9,001 bases of DNA, from the NCBI GenBank assembly GCA_018648985.1, contig JABGOT010000053.1, positions 1 through 9,001 on the forward strand, given 5' to 3'. The position numbers and the translations under genes are program-made. The notes under the pieces were generated by a model. The model was not told where the DNA came from. It worked only from the letters and a program-made list of their open reading frames with translations, and searched no databases. Shown in pieces: positions 1-6,677 of this stretch. This DNA is from Candidatus Ruthturnera sp. (lineage in GTDB: Bacteria; Pseudomonadota; Gammaproteobacteria; PS1; Pseudothioglobaceae). The first letter of the stretch is position 1; every line of letters starts with the position of its first letter.

Positions 1-461
1 TCTTTTTGTTCGACAATGGCTTGGATTTGGTTGTTCTGTCTAATAATACGACCATAGCCTGTGGGGTTTTCTAACACGACAGATAGTAATGCCACACCAC
101 TGTGTTGCGCTTGAGTGATTAGGTCATTCAATGTGGATTGTTCAATGAGGGGCACATCGCCATATAAGACTAAGGATATTGAATCGTCATCAATAGAGGG
201 CATGGCTTGTTGAACTGCGTGCCCGGTACCGAGTTGCTCGGCTTGTTCAACCCAATTAATTGAATCATCATTAATGGTCTGTTTTACTTGCTCGCCACCA
301 AAGCCATAAACTACATGTACTTGTGAACACAGTTGTTGTGCTTGCGCTAGCACATGCCCAAGCAAAGTTTTATCCGAGAGTGTTTGTAAAACTTTAGGCT
401 TGGTTGAGTTCATGCGCGTGCCTTTGCCTGCTGCAAGAATAATGCCATGGATTTGAGTCAT
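1..461 (-). CDS. glmU: GlmU, bifunctional UDP-GlcNAc pyrophosphorylase / GlcN-1-P acetyltransferase (N-terminal part, cut by window edge)
   Basis: This is the first 153 codons of GlmU; the rest lies beyond the window. GlmU acts in the cytoplasm. Its C-terminal domain acetylates glucosamine-1-phosphate and its N-terminal domain joins the product to UTP, giving UDP-GlcNAc for peptidoglycan and LPS. Only the nucleotidyltransferase domain is present here. The protein opens MTQIHGIILAAGKGTRM, the GXGTRM nucleotide-binding signature, followed by KPKVL. Further on are YGFGGEQV, EQLGTGHAV and YGDVPL, where the Asp of GDVPL is the metal-binding residue in the family. The left-beta-helix acetyltransferase domain cannot be assessed. 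The start is well supported: an AGGT Shine-Dalgarno lies 7-8 bases upstream and overlaps the stop codon of the preceding gene, 9 bases away. That arrangement implies co-transcription and possible translational coupling with the upstream exported protein. Confidence 0.95.
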   Translation of the reverse strand, partial: MTQIHGIILAAGKGTRMNSTKPKVLQTLSDKTLLGHVLAQAQQLCSQVHVVYGFGGEQVKQTINDDSINWVEQAEQLGTGHAVQQAMPSIDDDSISLVLYGDVPLIEQSTLNDLITQAQHSGVALLSVVLENPTGYGRIIRQNNQIQAIVEQK

Positions 462-470
462 GATAATTAC

Positions 471-1130
471 CTAGAAGTCTTCAACGATAGGGTTTTGATC
501 GAGATAGGCTTGAGTAACACCCGGCGCAATAAAGCTAATGGTGCCCATGACTTTGCCATCTTTGCGGCCTACGCTGTAAGTAGCGGCACGCATTTTGATG
601 GGTGCGTCTTTAAAGACTTCTGAAAAATTACGTGCTTTGCGTGATTGCACCTTGAACTCATCTTTGCTAATGAAGGTGTATTTAATGTTGTGTTTTTGGT
701 AGGCTTTGTTTTCAAAATCAGCAATCATTTTGGTGAAATCGTTCTTAGCAAAAGTATTGTTACTGATTTCAATAATATCTAAGCGAGATTTGTCATCCTC
801 AATAAGCACAAGATCAAATTGAGTTTTCATTACATGAAACATCTTTTTGATTTTGCTTACATCCTTTAAAGGCATCATCAGCACGATAGCAACCAGCCGA
901 TCATTCAAAAATCGAAAGGCAATTTCGGTGTTTTCACCTGATAGAGAGTGGTTTTGCATGCACAACGTGCCTTGCTCATACTTGGCAGAGCAGTCTTCTA
1001 GCTGATGCACTTTTTGCAAAAAAGGCTTGGGCATGCCAACGATATATTGCTTGTATAAGCGAATTTGTTCAGCGGCAATGCTGGCAGTGCTGAGTACAAG
1101 TAAAGAGCCAAGTAGGATTAAACGTTTCAT
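471..1130 (-). CDS. Uncharacterised exported (periplasmic) protein, 219 aa
   Basis: I do not recognise the family. The protein starts MKRLILLGSLLVLSTASIAAEQ, a canonical Sec signal peptide: basic n-region, hydrophobic core, and likely cleavage after Ala19 or Ala20. The mature part is about 200 residues, lysine-rich and predicted soluble. It has one Cys pair (Cys47, Cys57) that could form a disulfide in the periplasm, and a hydrophobic strand at residues 79-87 but no convincing second membrane segment. No metal-binding cluster or catalytic motif is evident. It lies 9 bases upstream of glmU and is divergent from ccoI; neither neighbour fixes its role. The frame is open to 1193, but the longest form would hide the signal peptide and begin upstream of the best promoter. 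An intermediate ATG at 1160 has a good Shine-Dalgarno (AAAGG, 9 bases upstream) and is a real alternative, adding ten residues to the signal peptide's n-region. Confidence 0.8.
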   Translation of the reverse strand: MKRLILLGSLLVLSTASIAAEQIRLYKQYIVGMPKPFLQKVHQLEDCSAKYEQGTLCMQNHSLSGENTEIAFRFLNDRLVAIVLMMPLKDVSKIKKMFHVMKTQFDLVLIEDDKSRLDIIEISNNTFAKNDFTKMIADFENKAYQKHNIKYTFISKDEFKVQSRKARNFSEVFKDAPIKMRAATYSVGRKDGKVMGTISFIAPGVTQAYLDQNPIVEDF

Positions 1131-1158
1131 GTCTAATTTTAATTGTTTGAGTAACACC

Positions 1159-1186
1159 ATTATAAGACACCTTTGAGTAAAATCAA
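1159..1186 (-). promoter_or_regulatory. Sigma70-type promoter for the exported protein-glmU pair
   Basis: Read on the minus strand, a TTGATT -35 box (1186-1181) is followed by a 16-base spacer and a perfect TATAAT -10 box (1164-1159). The expected start of transcription is near 1152, about 20 bases before the ATG at 1130. The -35 box and spacer are overlapped by the FNR-like palindrome. If translation starts instead at 1160, this promoter could not serve it. Confidence 0.55.
1173..1186. promoter_or_regulatory. Putative FNR/ANR-type binding site between the divergent genes
   Basis: The sequence TTGAG-TAAA-ATCAA matches the FNR/ANR consensus TTGAT-N4-ATCAA at nine of ten defined positions. It lies in the short gap between ccoI and the minus-strand pair. 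In proteobacteria, genes for cbb3 oxidase and its assembly are commonly under FNR/ANR control, which makes the location suggestive. The position is unusual: it is centred 12 bases before the ccoI start codon and overlaps the -35 box of the opposite promoter. That fits repression of the minus-strand promoter better than class II activation of ccoI. Regulation is inferred, not shown. Confidence 0.4.
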
Positions 1187-1191
1187 GCGTC

Positions 1192-3597
1192 ATGAGTGAT
1201 AGTTGTTACCACTGCGAATTATCTGTAACTGACACCAACAAAGTTGTGGCGGTTATTGAAGGCGTGCAACATGATTTTTGTTGCGCTGGTTGCGCTAGTG
1301 TATGCCAAACTATTTACAGTAGTGGGCTGGGTGGTTTTTACGACCAACAAACCAGCTCGCTGTTACCCGCTGTTGATTTGGAATATCCATTAGAGTTTTA
1401 TGACGCCCATGCTTTTCAGCAGCCATTTTTAGAATCATCTGATCCGAACACAAAAACCATAACGCTAATCAGCAATACGATTCATTGTGCAGCTTGTGTG
1501 TGGTTAATTGAACGTGCCGTTGGCGCATTAGGGGGCGTTGTTTGGGTGCGGGTTAATTTAACTGATAAACGTATTAGAGTCCATTGGAAGGATGAAGAAA
1601 TCCAACTTTCTTCTATTATGAAAACCTTAGCTGATTTAGGCTATGCAGCCATGCCTTATGAGCAAAATATGGCCGAATTACAACAGCAACGTAAAAATAA
1701 ATCCATGCTTTATCGCATTGGTTTTGCTGGATTTACAATGATGAATCTATTGTGGATTTCAATCGCAATGTACACAGGTGCTAGTGGTGGGCAGTATCAT
1801 CAGTATTTTCAATGGCTAGGGTTTGCCTTAGCGACACCAACATTATTTTATGCTGGTTATCCATTTTTGAAAAATGCATATTTTGGCATTAAAAATCGAT
1901 TTATGAATATGGATGTACCTATTAGTATTGGCGCCCTGGTGACGTATTTTTATTCAACCTATGTGTTGCTTGGGTTTTCAACCAAAGGTGAGGTATATTT
2001 TGATACGGTGGTGAACTTTATTTTTGTGATTTTAATTGGTCGTTATTTAGAGGCATCGAGCAAAAAATCTGCCTTATCAGCTTCAACAAGCCTACAACAA
2101 TTACAACCCAAAATTGCCTTACTAAAAAAAGACAATAACGAAATAATAAAGCCGATTGGCGTGATTGAAATTGGTGATATTGTACTGATTAAACCGGGAG
2201 AGCGCATCGCCATTGATGGTGTTATACGCCTAGGTAAGGCCGAGATTGATGAGTCATTATTGAGTGGTGAGTCATTGCCTGTTAACAAGCAAGTGGGCGA
2301 CGATGTATTTGCCGGCACGCTTAATATCAACGGCAGTTTAGAAGTCGAAGTAACTCAAACCAGCAAACAATCGGCACTCAGCCAGATTGTTGATTTGGTC
2401 GAAAATACGCGCGCCAGCAAAAGCCGTATTGTTTGTACGATTGATAAAATTATTCCCTATTTTGTGTGGACAACACTGCTGCTGGCAAGTGCAACGTTTA
2501 TTTATTGGTCAAACATTGATTTTGACTTAGCACTGCTCAGTGCCACTAGTGTGCTGATTATCACCTGCCCATGTGCCTTTGGTCTGGCCACCCCAATGAG
2601 TATTGCAGTGGCTAGTGGCGCGGCGGCAAAACATAATATTTTGATAAAAAACGGCGATGCGTTAGAGGTGCTCAGCAAAGTTAAGTATGTGGTATTTGAT
2701 AAAACTGGCACACTAACTTTGGGTTTGCCTCGGGTGAGTAAGATCGTCAGCCAAATGGATAACAATACGTTGGTCGGCATCATGAGTGCGATTGAAAAGC
2801 ACTCTGAACACCCATTAGCAAAAGCAATTGTTCGTTATGCAGATGAGCATAATATTGATCAATTAGCAGATGATTTTAAAACATCACCAGGTTTGGGCGT
2901 ATCGGCCAAGGTTGATGGCAAGCGTTATTGGGTGGGAAATTTAAACCATCTTTCAGTATCTGAAAATATTAAGTGGTCAGAGCAAGCAAGCGTATTGGAG
3001 CAACAAGGTTACACTTGTGTTTGGTGCGGCGATGAGCAAACTATTTTAGGGTTTATTGCGTTAAATGATCAAATCAAAAAAGATGCAAAAGCTACCATCG
3101 AGCAATTAAAAAATATGGGAAAAACAGTATCCATGTTAAGTGGTGACCGTACCCAAGTGGCTCAATCAGTAGCCAATCAGCTGGGTATTGACCATGTGGT
3201 TGCTGAGGTATTGCCAAATGATAAAGCGCAGCACATAAAGTCTTTGCAAAAACAAGGCTTGGTGTTGATGGTGGGCGATGGTATTAATGATGCGCCAGCA
3301 CTCACGCAAGCAGATGCCAATATTGCGATTGGCTCTGGCGCTGATGTGTCAGTTGCTAGTGCAGATGTGGTGGTTTTAAAGGCAACACTTGCCCCTGTTA
3401 TTGAGGCGATTCAACTCTCAAAACGCACACAAATAACCATCAAACAAAACATTGTTTTTGCCTTGTCTTACAATGCTTTAATGGTGCCATTGGCAATGAT
3501 GGCTAAGGTGACCCCACTGTTTGCGGCGATTGTGATGCCAATCAGTTCAATCATTGTGATTGCTAATGCATCTCGACTGAGAAAAAATCAAGAATAG
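1192..3597 (+). CDS. ccoI: CcoI/FixI, Cu+-exporting P1B-type ATPase for cbb3 oxidase assembly
   Basis: An inner-membrane P-type ATPase that moves Cu+ to the periplasmic side, where it is needed for the copper centre of cbb3-type cytochrome c oxidase. The N-terminus is FixI/CcoI-specific: CYHC at residues 5-8 and a CCAGC cluster at 30-34. A heavy-metal-associated domain follows, with HCAAC at 98-102. Membrane helices lie roughly at 175-195, 206-222, 245-262, 270-287, 425-440 and 446-465, with the last two near 755-795. The ion-binding CPC is at 459-461 in the sixth helix. Catalytic parts are all present: SGES (358-361) in the actuator domain, DKTGT (503-507, phosphorylated Asp503), SEHPL (538-542), and GDGIND (695-700). 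Tyr760-Asn761 and the final M-x-x-S-S (782-786) match copper-site residues. Length 801 is normal. No Shine-Dalgarno is visible, but the conserved CYHC fixes the start. No other cco gene is nearby. Confidence 0.95.
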   Translation: MSDSCYHCELSVTDTNKVVAVIEGVQHDFCCAGCASVCQTIYSSGLGGFYDQQTSSLLPAVDLEYPLEFYDAHAFQQPFLESSDPNTKTITLISNTIHCAACVWLIERAVGALGGVVWVRVNLTDKRIRVHWKDEEIQLSSIMKTLADLGYAAMPYEQNMAELQQQRKNKSMLYRIGFAGFTMMNLLWISIAMYTGASGGQYHQYFQWLGFALATPTLFYAGYPFLKNAYFGIKNRFMNMDVPISIGALVTYFYSTYVLLGFSTKGEVYFDTVVNFIFVILIGRYLEASSKKSALSASTSLQQLQPKIALLKKDNNEIIKPIGVIEIGDIVLIKPGERIAIDGVIRLGKAEIDESLLSGESLPVNKQVGDDVFAGTLNINGSLEVEVTQTSKQSALSQIVDLVENTRASKSRIVCTIDKIIPYFVWTTLLLASATFIYWSNIDFDLALLSATSVLIITCPCAFGLATPMSIAVASGAAAKHNILIKNGDALEVLSKVKYVVFDKTGTLTLGLPRVSKIVSQMDNNTLVGIMSAIEKHSEHPLAKAIVRYADEHNIDQLADDFKTSPGLGVSAKVDGKRYWVGNLNHLSVSENIKWSEQASVLEQQGYTCVWCGDEQTILGFIALNDQIKKDAKATIEQLKNMGKTVSMLSGDRTQVAQSVANQLGIDHVVAEVLPNDKAQHIKSLQKQGLVLMVGDGINDAPALTQADANIAIGSGADVSVASADVVVLKATLAPVIEAIQLSKRTQITIKQNIVFALSYNALMVPLAMMAKVTPLFAAIVMPISSIIVIANASRLRKNQE

Positions 3598-3612
3598 CGC
3601 ATGATAATAGTA

Positions 3613-3618
3613 TATAAT
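3613..3618 (+). promoter_or_regulatory. Candidate -10 box for rpmE
   Basis: A perfect TATAAT lies in the 56-base gap after ccoI, about 35 bases before the rpmE start codon. No good -35 box is seen at 16-18 bases upstream, although that stretch is A-rich. Transcription would begin near 3625, giving a leader of about 29 bases with no visible Shine-Dalgarno. Ribosomal protein genes are usually strongly transcribed, so a local promoter is plausible. Confidence 0.4.
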
Positions 3619-3653
3619 TCCTCCTCTTTTAGATTTACATAAACACTATAAAC

Positions 3654-3866
3654 ATGAAAACAGATATCCATCCTAATTACGACACTGTGAAAGTAGTATG
3701 TTCGTGCGGCAATACTTTTGAGTCACGTTCAACCATTGGTAAAGAAGAATTGCATTTAGATGTGTGTTCTAGCTGCCACCCTTTTTACACAGGTAAGCAA
3801 AAAATTATGGATAGTGCTGGTCGTGTTGAGAAGTTTAAATCTCGTTACGCTTCATTCAAGCGCTAA
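3654..3866 (+). CDS. rpmE: Ribosomal protein bL31, zinc-binding (C+) form
   Basis: A 70-residue 50S subunit protein that contributes to a bridge between the ribosomal subunits. It begins MKTDIHPNY, as in the bacterial L31 family, and carries all four zinc-ribbon cysteines: Cys16 and Cys18 in CSC, and Cys38 and Cys41 in CSSC. It is therefore the zinc-containing form rather than the C-minus paralogue induced by zinc starvation. The conserved HPFYTGKQK follows at residues 42-50, and the length equals that of the E. coli protein. It is a single gene between ccoI and a strong terminator. No Shine-Dalgarno precedes the ATG. E. coli bL31 is reported to control its own translation through the mRNA leader; whether this short leader does so is unknown. 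Confidence 0.97.
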   Translation: MKTDIHPNYDTVKVVCSCGNTFESRSTIGKEELHLDVCSSCHPFYTGKQKIMDSAGRVEKFKSRYASFKR

Positions 3867-3882
3867 ACACCAGACATTCAAT

Positions 3883-3910
3883 AAAAAAAGCCACTTTTGT
3901 GGCTTTTTTT
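3883..3910 (+). terminator. Strong intrinsic terminator after rpmE
   Basis: Seven As and GCCAC (3883-3894) pair perfectly with GTGGC and seven Ts (3899-3910) around a TTTT loop. This gives a GC core of five pairs followed by a U-tract, 16 bases after the rpmE stop codon. The A-tract on the other side makes it symmetrical, but no gene converges on it, so its role is to end the rpmE transcript before hemE. Confidence 0.92.
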
Positions 3911-3936
3911 ATGCCTGATTATCACCTAAATGCCGA

Positions 3937-3942
3937 TATAAT
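3937..3942 (+). promoter_or_regulatory. Candidate -10 box for the hemE-trpA-accD-fkpB-ispH unit
   Basis: A perfect TATAAT lies between the rpmE terminator and hemE. The only -35 candidate is a weak CTGATT (3915-3920) with a 16-base spacer. Transcription would start near 3949, about 22 bases before hemE. Because the rpmE terminator isolates the downstream genes, a promoter is needed here, which raises confidence in this box. Confidence 0.5.
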
Positions 3943-3970
3943 CACTACATTCTTTTTTATATGAAAAATC

Positions 3971-5008
3971 ATGTCATTTGACTACATCAACGCCTTATTA
4001 AAAAAACCAGTTTCACGTACGCCTATTTGGGTAATGCGCCAAGCAGGTCGTTATTTACCAGAATACCGAGCCACCCGTAAACAAGCGGGTGATTTCATGA
4101 GCTTGTGCAAGAACGCAGAGTTAGCCTGTGAAGTAACCATGCAGCCAATTGATAGATTTGATCTTGATGCGGCGATTTTGTTTTCTGATATCTTAACCAT
4201 TCCTGATGCGATGGGCTTAGGCTTGTACTTTAGTGAAGGCGAAGGGCCGAAATTCAAAAACCCTATTCAAACCTTGGCAGATATTGAGGCTATTCCATCA
4301 GAGGTTAATAGTGATTTAACTTATGTTTTTGACGCGGTATCAACCATTAAAACAGCGCTAGGCACACGTGCACCACTCATTGGTTTTAGTGGTAGCCCTT
4401 GGACATTGGCCACTTATATGATTGAGGGTGGCAGCAGCAAAACTTTTGCTAAAACCAAAGCGATGCTCTTTAATGATCCGAAAATGCTACATTTGTTATT
4501 AGAAAAATTAGCCGACAGTGTTATCGCTTATTTAGATCAGCAAGTGCTAAGTGGTGCAGACAGCTTGATGGTGTTTGATACTTGGGGCGGGGTGCTCTCT
4601 AAGTCTAATTATTTGGATTTTTCACTGAGTTATATGCAGAAAATTGTCAATGGCGTTAAAGCAAAACACCCAAATACACCGATTACTTTGTTTAGTAAGA
4701 ATGGCGGCAAGCATTTGAATGAAATTGCCAATACCGGTTGTGATGGCGTGGGCATTGATTGGACAGTAGAGCTAAGTGAAGTTGAACAACAAATTGGCGA
4801 CAAAGTGGCGATTCAAGGCAACCTGGATCCTGCTGTTATGTATGGCACACCCGAAGTTGTTCGAGCAGAGGTGAAAAAAGTATTAAGCCAGTTTAAAGGT
4901 GACACAGGCCATATCTTTAACTTGGGCCACGGTATTACGCCAGATGTTAACCCTGAGAACATGAAAGTGCTGGTTGACAGTGTGCATGAATTTAGCGCAC
5001 GATCATAG
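3971..5008 (+). CDS. hemE: Uroporphyrinogen decarboxylase
   Basis: HemE removes the four acetate carboxyl groups of uroporphyrinogen III to give coproporphyrinogen III, a cytoplasmic step of heme synthesis that needs no cofactor. The N-terminal signature TPIWVMRQAGRYLPEYR (residues 17-33) supplies substrate-binding Arg23 and Arg27. FSDIL (71-75) contains Asp73, equivalent to the essential Asp86 of the human enzyme. Other family blocks follow: GFSGSPWTLATYMIEGG, DTWGG, GIDWT, QGNLDP, and the C-terminal FNLGHGITP with its conserved His. The 345-residue length is usual and nothing is missing. It appears to be first in a five-gene run and is followed by trpA after 18 bases. No Shine-Dalgarno is obvious; the family-typical N-terminus supports the start. 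Heme made here would also serve the cbb3 oxidase implied by ccoI, but that is only a loose link. Confidence 0.97.
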   Translation: MSFDYINALLKKPVSRTPIWVMRQAGRYLPEYRATRKQAGDFMSLCKNAELACEVTMQPIDRFDLDAAILFSDILTIPDAMGLGLYFSEGEGPKFKNPIQTLADIEAIPSEVNSDLTYVFDAVSTIKTALGTRAPLIGFSGSPWTLATYMIEGGSSKTFAKTKAMLFNDPKMLHLLLEKLADSVIAYLDQQVLSGADSLMVFDTWGGVLSKSNYLDFSLSYMQKIVNGVKAKHPNTPITLFSKNGGKHLNEIANTGCDGVGIDWTVELSEVEQQIGDKVAIQGNLDPAVMYGTPEVVRAEVKKVLSQFKGDTGHIFNLGHGITPDVNPENMKVLVDSVHEFSARS

Positions 5009-5010
5009 TG

Positions 5011-5019
5011 TGATACAAT
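5011..5019 (+). promoter_or_regulatory. Possible extended -10 promoter just before trpA
   Basis: TGATACAAT in the hemE-trpA gap has the TGn extension and a five-of-six -10 box. A -35 box is poor (TTTAGC at 4991-4996, 17-base spacer). Transcription would start at about 5026, right at the trpA ATG, so the message would be leaderless. This is speculative; trpA may simply be read from the hemE promoter. Confidence 0.25.
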
Positions 5020-5026
5020 CTTAACC

Positions 5027-5827
5027 ATGTCTAGAATTACAACCGTTTTTAATCAATTAGGCGAATCCGGCACCAAGGCCTTTATTCCATTTATTACCGC
5101 GGGTGATAGTGGTTTAGACAACACGTATGATTTGATGCAAACATTGGTCGACAACGGCGCTGATATCATTGAGCTTGGCGTGCCATTTTCTGATCCAATG
5201 GCTGACGGCCCAATGATAGCTAAATCGCACGAACGCGCCGTGGCTGATGGCGTAAGTTTGCATGACGTGCTTGATTTGGTAAAGAAATTTAGGCAAGTTA
5301 ACGACACCACAGCTGTGGTGTTAATGGGTTATCTTAATCCGATTGAAGTATTTGGTTATCAAACGTTTGCTGATGCAGCAAGTAAGAGTGGTGTTGATGG
5401 TGTGTTGGTAGTAGACATGCCACCAGAAGAAGCGCATGATTTAAAACAATGCTTAGATGGTGTTGATATTGATTTTATCTTCCTTGTGGCGCCAACCACC
5501 ACCAATGACCGACTAGCTTTTTTGGCTAATGTAGCCTCAGGCTTTGTATATTTTGTATCTCTCAAAGGGGTAACTGGCGCTGGTCATATTGATGTTGATG
5601 CAGTCAATGCCAATATGGCCAGAATTCGTCAATTTATTGACCTGCCTGTGGGTGTGGGCTTTGGCATTAAGGATGCAGCAACAGCCAAAGCGGTTTCAGC
5701 TACGGCTGATGCGGTCATTGTTGGGTCGTCATTAGTGTCATTTATTGAGCAATATGCCACAGATAGGGATAAAATGTTAACAAGTGTTGGTGCATTGTCA
5801 GCTGAAATATCAGCTGCCGTAAAATAA
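5027..5827 (+). CDS. trpA: Tryptophan synthase alpha subunit
   Basis: TrpA cleaves indole-3-glycerol phosphate to indole and glyceraldehyde-3-phosphate. In the known complex indole passes by tunnel to TrpB, which joins it to serine. The protein is a TIM barrel of the usual length (266 residues). The block AFIPFITAGD (18-27) and IIELGVPFSDPMADGP (47-62) carry the catalytic Glu49 and Asp60 at the same numbers as in the Salmonella enzyme. GYLNPIEVFG, FLVAPTTTNDRL, FVSLKGVTGA (Gly loop binding phosphate) and GVGFGI follow in order. In many proteobacteria the order is trpF-trpB-trpA-accD; here trpB and trpF are absent and hemE lies upstream, while accD is retained 10 bases downstream. No Shine-Dalgarno is visible before the ATG. 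An 18-bp perfect palindrome lies inside the gene. Confidence 0.97.
   Translation: MSRITTVFNQLGESGTKAFIPFITAGDSGLDNTYDLMQTLVDNGADIIELGVPFSDPMADGPMIAKSHERAVADGVSLHDVLDLVKKFRQVNDTTAVVLMGYLNPIEVFGYQTFADAASKSGVDGVLVVDMPPEEAHDLKQCLDGVDIDFIFLVAPTTTNDRLAFLANVASGFVYFVSLKGVTGAGHIDVDAVNANMARIRQFIDLPVGVGFGIKDAATAKAVSATADAVIVGSSLVSFIEQYATDRDKMLTSVGALSAEISAAVK
5304..5321. repeat. 18-bp perfect palindrome inside trpA
   Basis: ACACCACAGCTGTGGTGT reads the same on both strands, spanning codons for Thr-Thr-Ala-Val-Val and parts of the flanking codons. About 0.03 such palindromes are expected by chance in 9 kb of random sequence with equal base use. In RNA it has no loop bases unless the centre opens. It may be a codon-choice coincidence. 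Confidence 0.6.
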
Positions 5828-5837
5828 GGAATCTATT

Positions 5838-6677
5838 ATGAGTTGGCTAGAAAAAATACTACCTTCAATTACTAATGTTGTAAAAAAGAACATTCCCGAA
5901 GGCTTGTGGAGCAAATGCCCCAAGTGTGAATCTACTTTGTATGAAGAGGAACTCAAGCAACAAACTTATGTGTGTCCAAATTGTGATCACCATATGCGTA
6001 TTTCTGCCAGAGTACGTATTGAGAGTTTTTTAGATACTGATGGCCAAGAAGAAATTGCTGCTGATTTGGTTGCTGTTGATCCGTTAAAGTTTAAAGATCA
6101 AAAGAAATATAAAGACCGTTATTCACAAGCACAAAAAAACACCGGTGAGAAAGACGCCTTAGTTGTTAAAAAAGGCACACTCAATGGTATGCCTATTGTT
6201 GTCGCTGCTTTTGAGTTTAAATTTATGGGTGGTTCGATGGGCTCTGTCGTGGGCGAGAAGTTTGTACGCGCTGCACAAGAGAGCATCCGTACCAACGCAC
6301 CACTTGTTTGTTTTTCAGCTTCGGGTGGTGCGCGCATGCAAGAAGGTTTGTTTTCTCTAATGCAAATGAGCAAAACAGCTTTAATTTTGAAGCTACTAAG
6401 CGATAAGAAAATTCCATTTTTCTCTGTCTTGACTGACCCAACTATGGGTGGCGTATCTGCCAGTTTTGCGATGTTGGGTGATATTCATATTGCTGAGCCC
6501 AATGCACTGATTGGTTTTGCCGGTCCTCGTGTGGTGGAACAAACGGTACTTGAAACTTTGCCTGAAGGCTTCCAACGCAGTGAATTTTTACTTGAGAAAG
6601 GCGCGATTGACATGATCGTGCATCGTCACGAGCTACGCAACAAAGTTCACCAGTTATTACAAGCACTGCATGGCTAA
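5838..6677 (+). CDS. accD: Acetyl-CoA carboxylase carboxyltransferase beta subunit
   Basis: With AccA, AccD forms the carboxyltransferase half of acetyl-CoA carboxylase. It transfers the carboxyl group from biotin on AccB to acetyl-CoA, giving malonyl-CoA for fatty acid synthesis in the cytoplasm. The N-terminal zinc ribbon is complete: Cys27, Cys30, Cys46 and Cys49 (CPKC...CPNC). The crotonase-like domain follows with FMGGSMGSVVGEKF, the SASGGARMQEG oxyanion-hole block, LTDPTMGGVSASFAMLGD, and AEPNALIGFAGPRV near the C-terminal third. At 279 residues it lacks the longer C-terminal tail of the E. coli protein (304). A clear AAGGA lies 8 bases before the ATG, and the gene follows trpA by 10 bases. 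The last eight bases overlap the start of fkpB. accA is not in the window. Confidence 0.97.
   Translation: MSWLEKILPSITNVVKKNIPEGLWSKCPKCESTLYEEELKQQTYVCPNCDHHMRISARVRIESFLDTDGQEEIAADLVAVDPLKFKDQKKYKDRYSQAQKNTGEKDALVVKKGTLNGMPIVVAAFEFKFMGGSMGSVVGEKFVRAAQESIRTNAPLVCFSASGGARMQEGLFSLMQMSKTALILKLLSDKKIPFFSVLTDPTMGGVSASFAMLGDIHIAEPNALIGFAGPRVVEQTVLETLPEGFQRSEFLLEKGAIDMIVHRHELRNKVHQLLQALHG

Noticed and set aside
1131..1193. Longest 240-residue form of the minus-strand exported protein
   Set aside because: It would bury the signal peptide 21 residues in and begin upstream of the only good promoter; the start at 1130 or 1160 fits better.
2043..2783. Minus-strand open frames of about 90 codons inside ccoI
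   Set aside because: They lie wholly opposite conserved P-type ATPase domains, have no ribosome sites or recognisable domains, and are shadows.
3620..3625. CCTCCT, complementary to a Shine-Dalgarno, just before rpmE
   Set aside because: It falls at the expected transcript start and there is no Shine-Dalgarno nearby for it to mask, so a regulatory role is unsupported.
3961..3981. Six-codon frame (ATG AAA AAT CAT GTC ATT TGA) overlapping the hemE start
   Set aside because: It has no ribosome site and such short frames are common by chance in AT-rich leaders; a leader-peptide role cannot be supported.
4974..5019. TTGACA in the hemE 3' end as -35 box for trpA
   Set aside because: It is a perfect -35 hexamer but lies 34 bases from the TACAAT box, twice the usable spacing.
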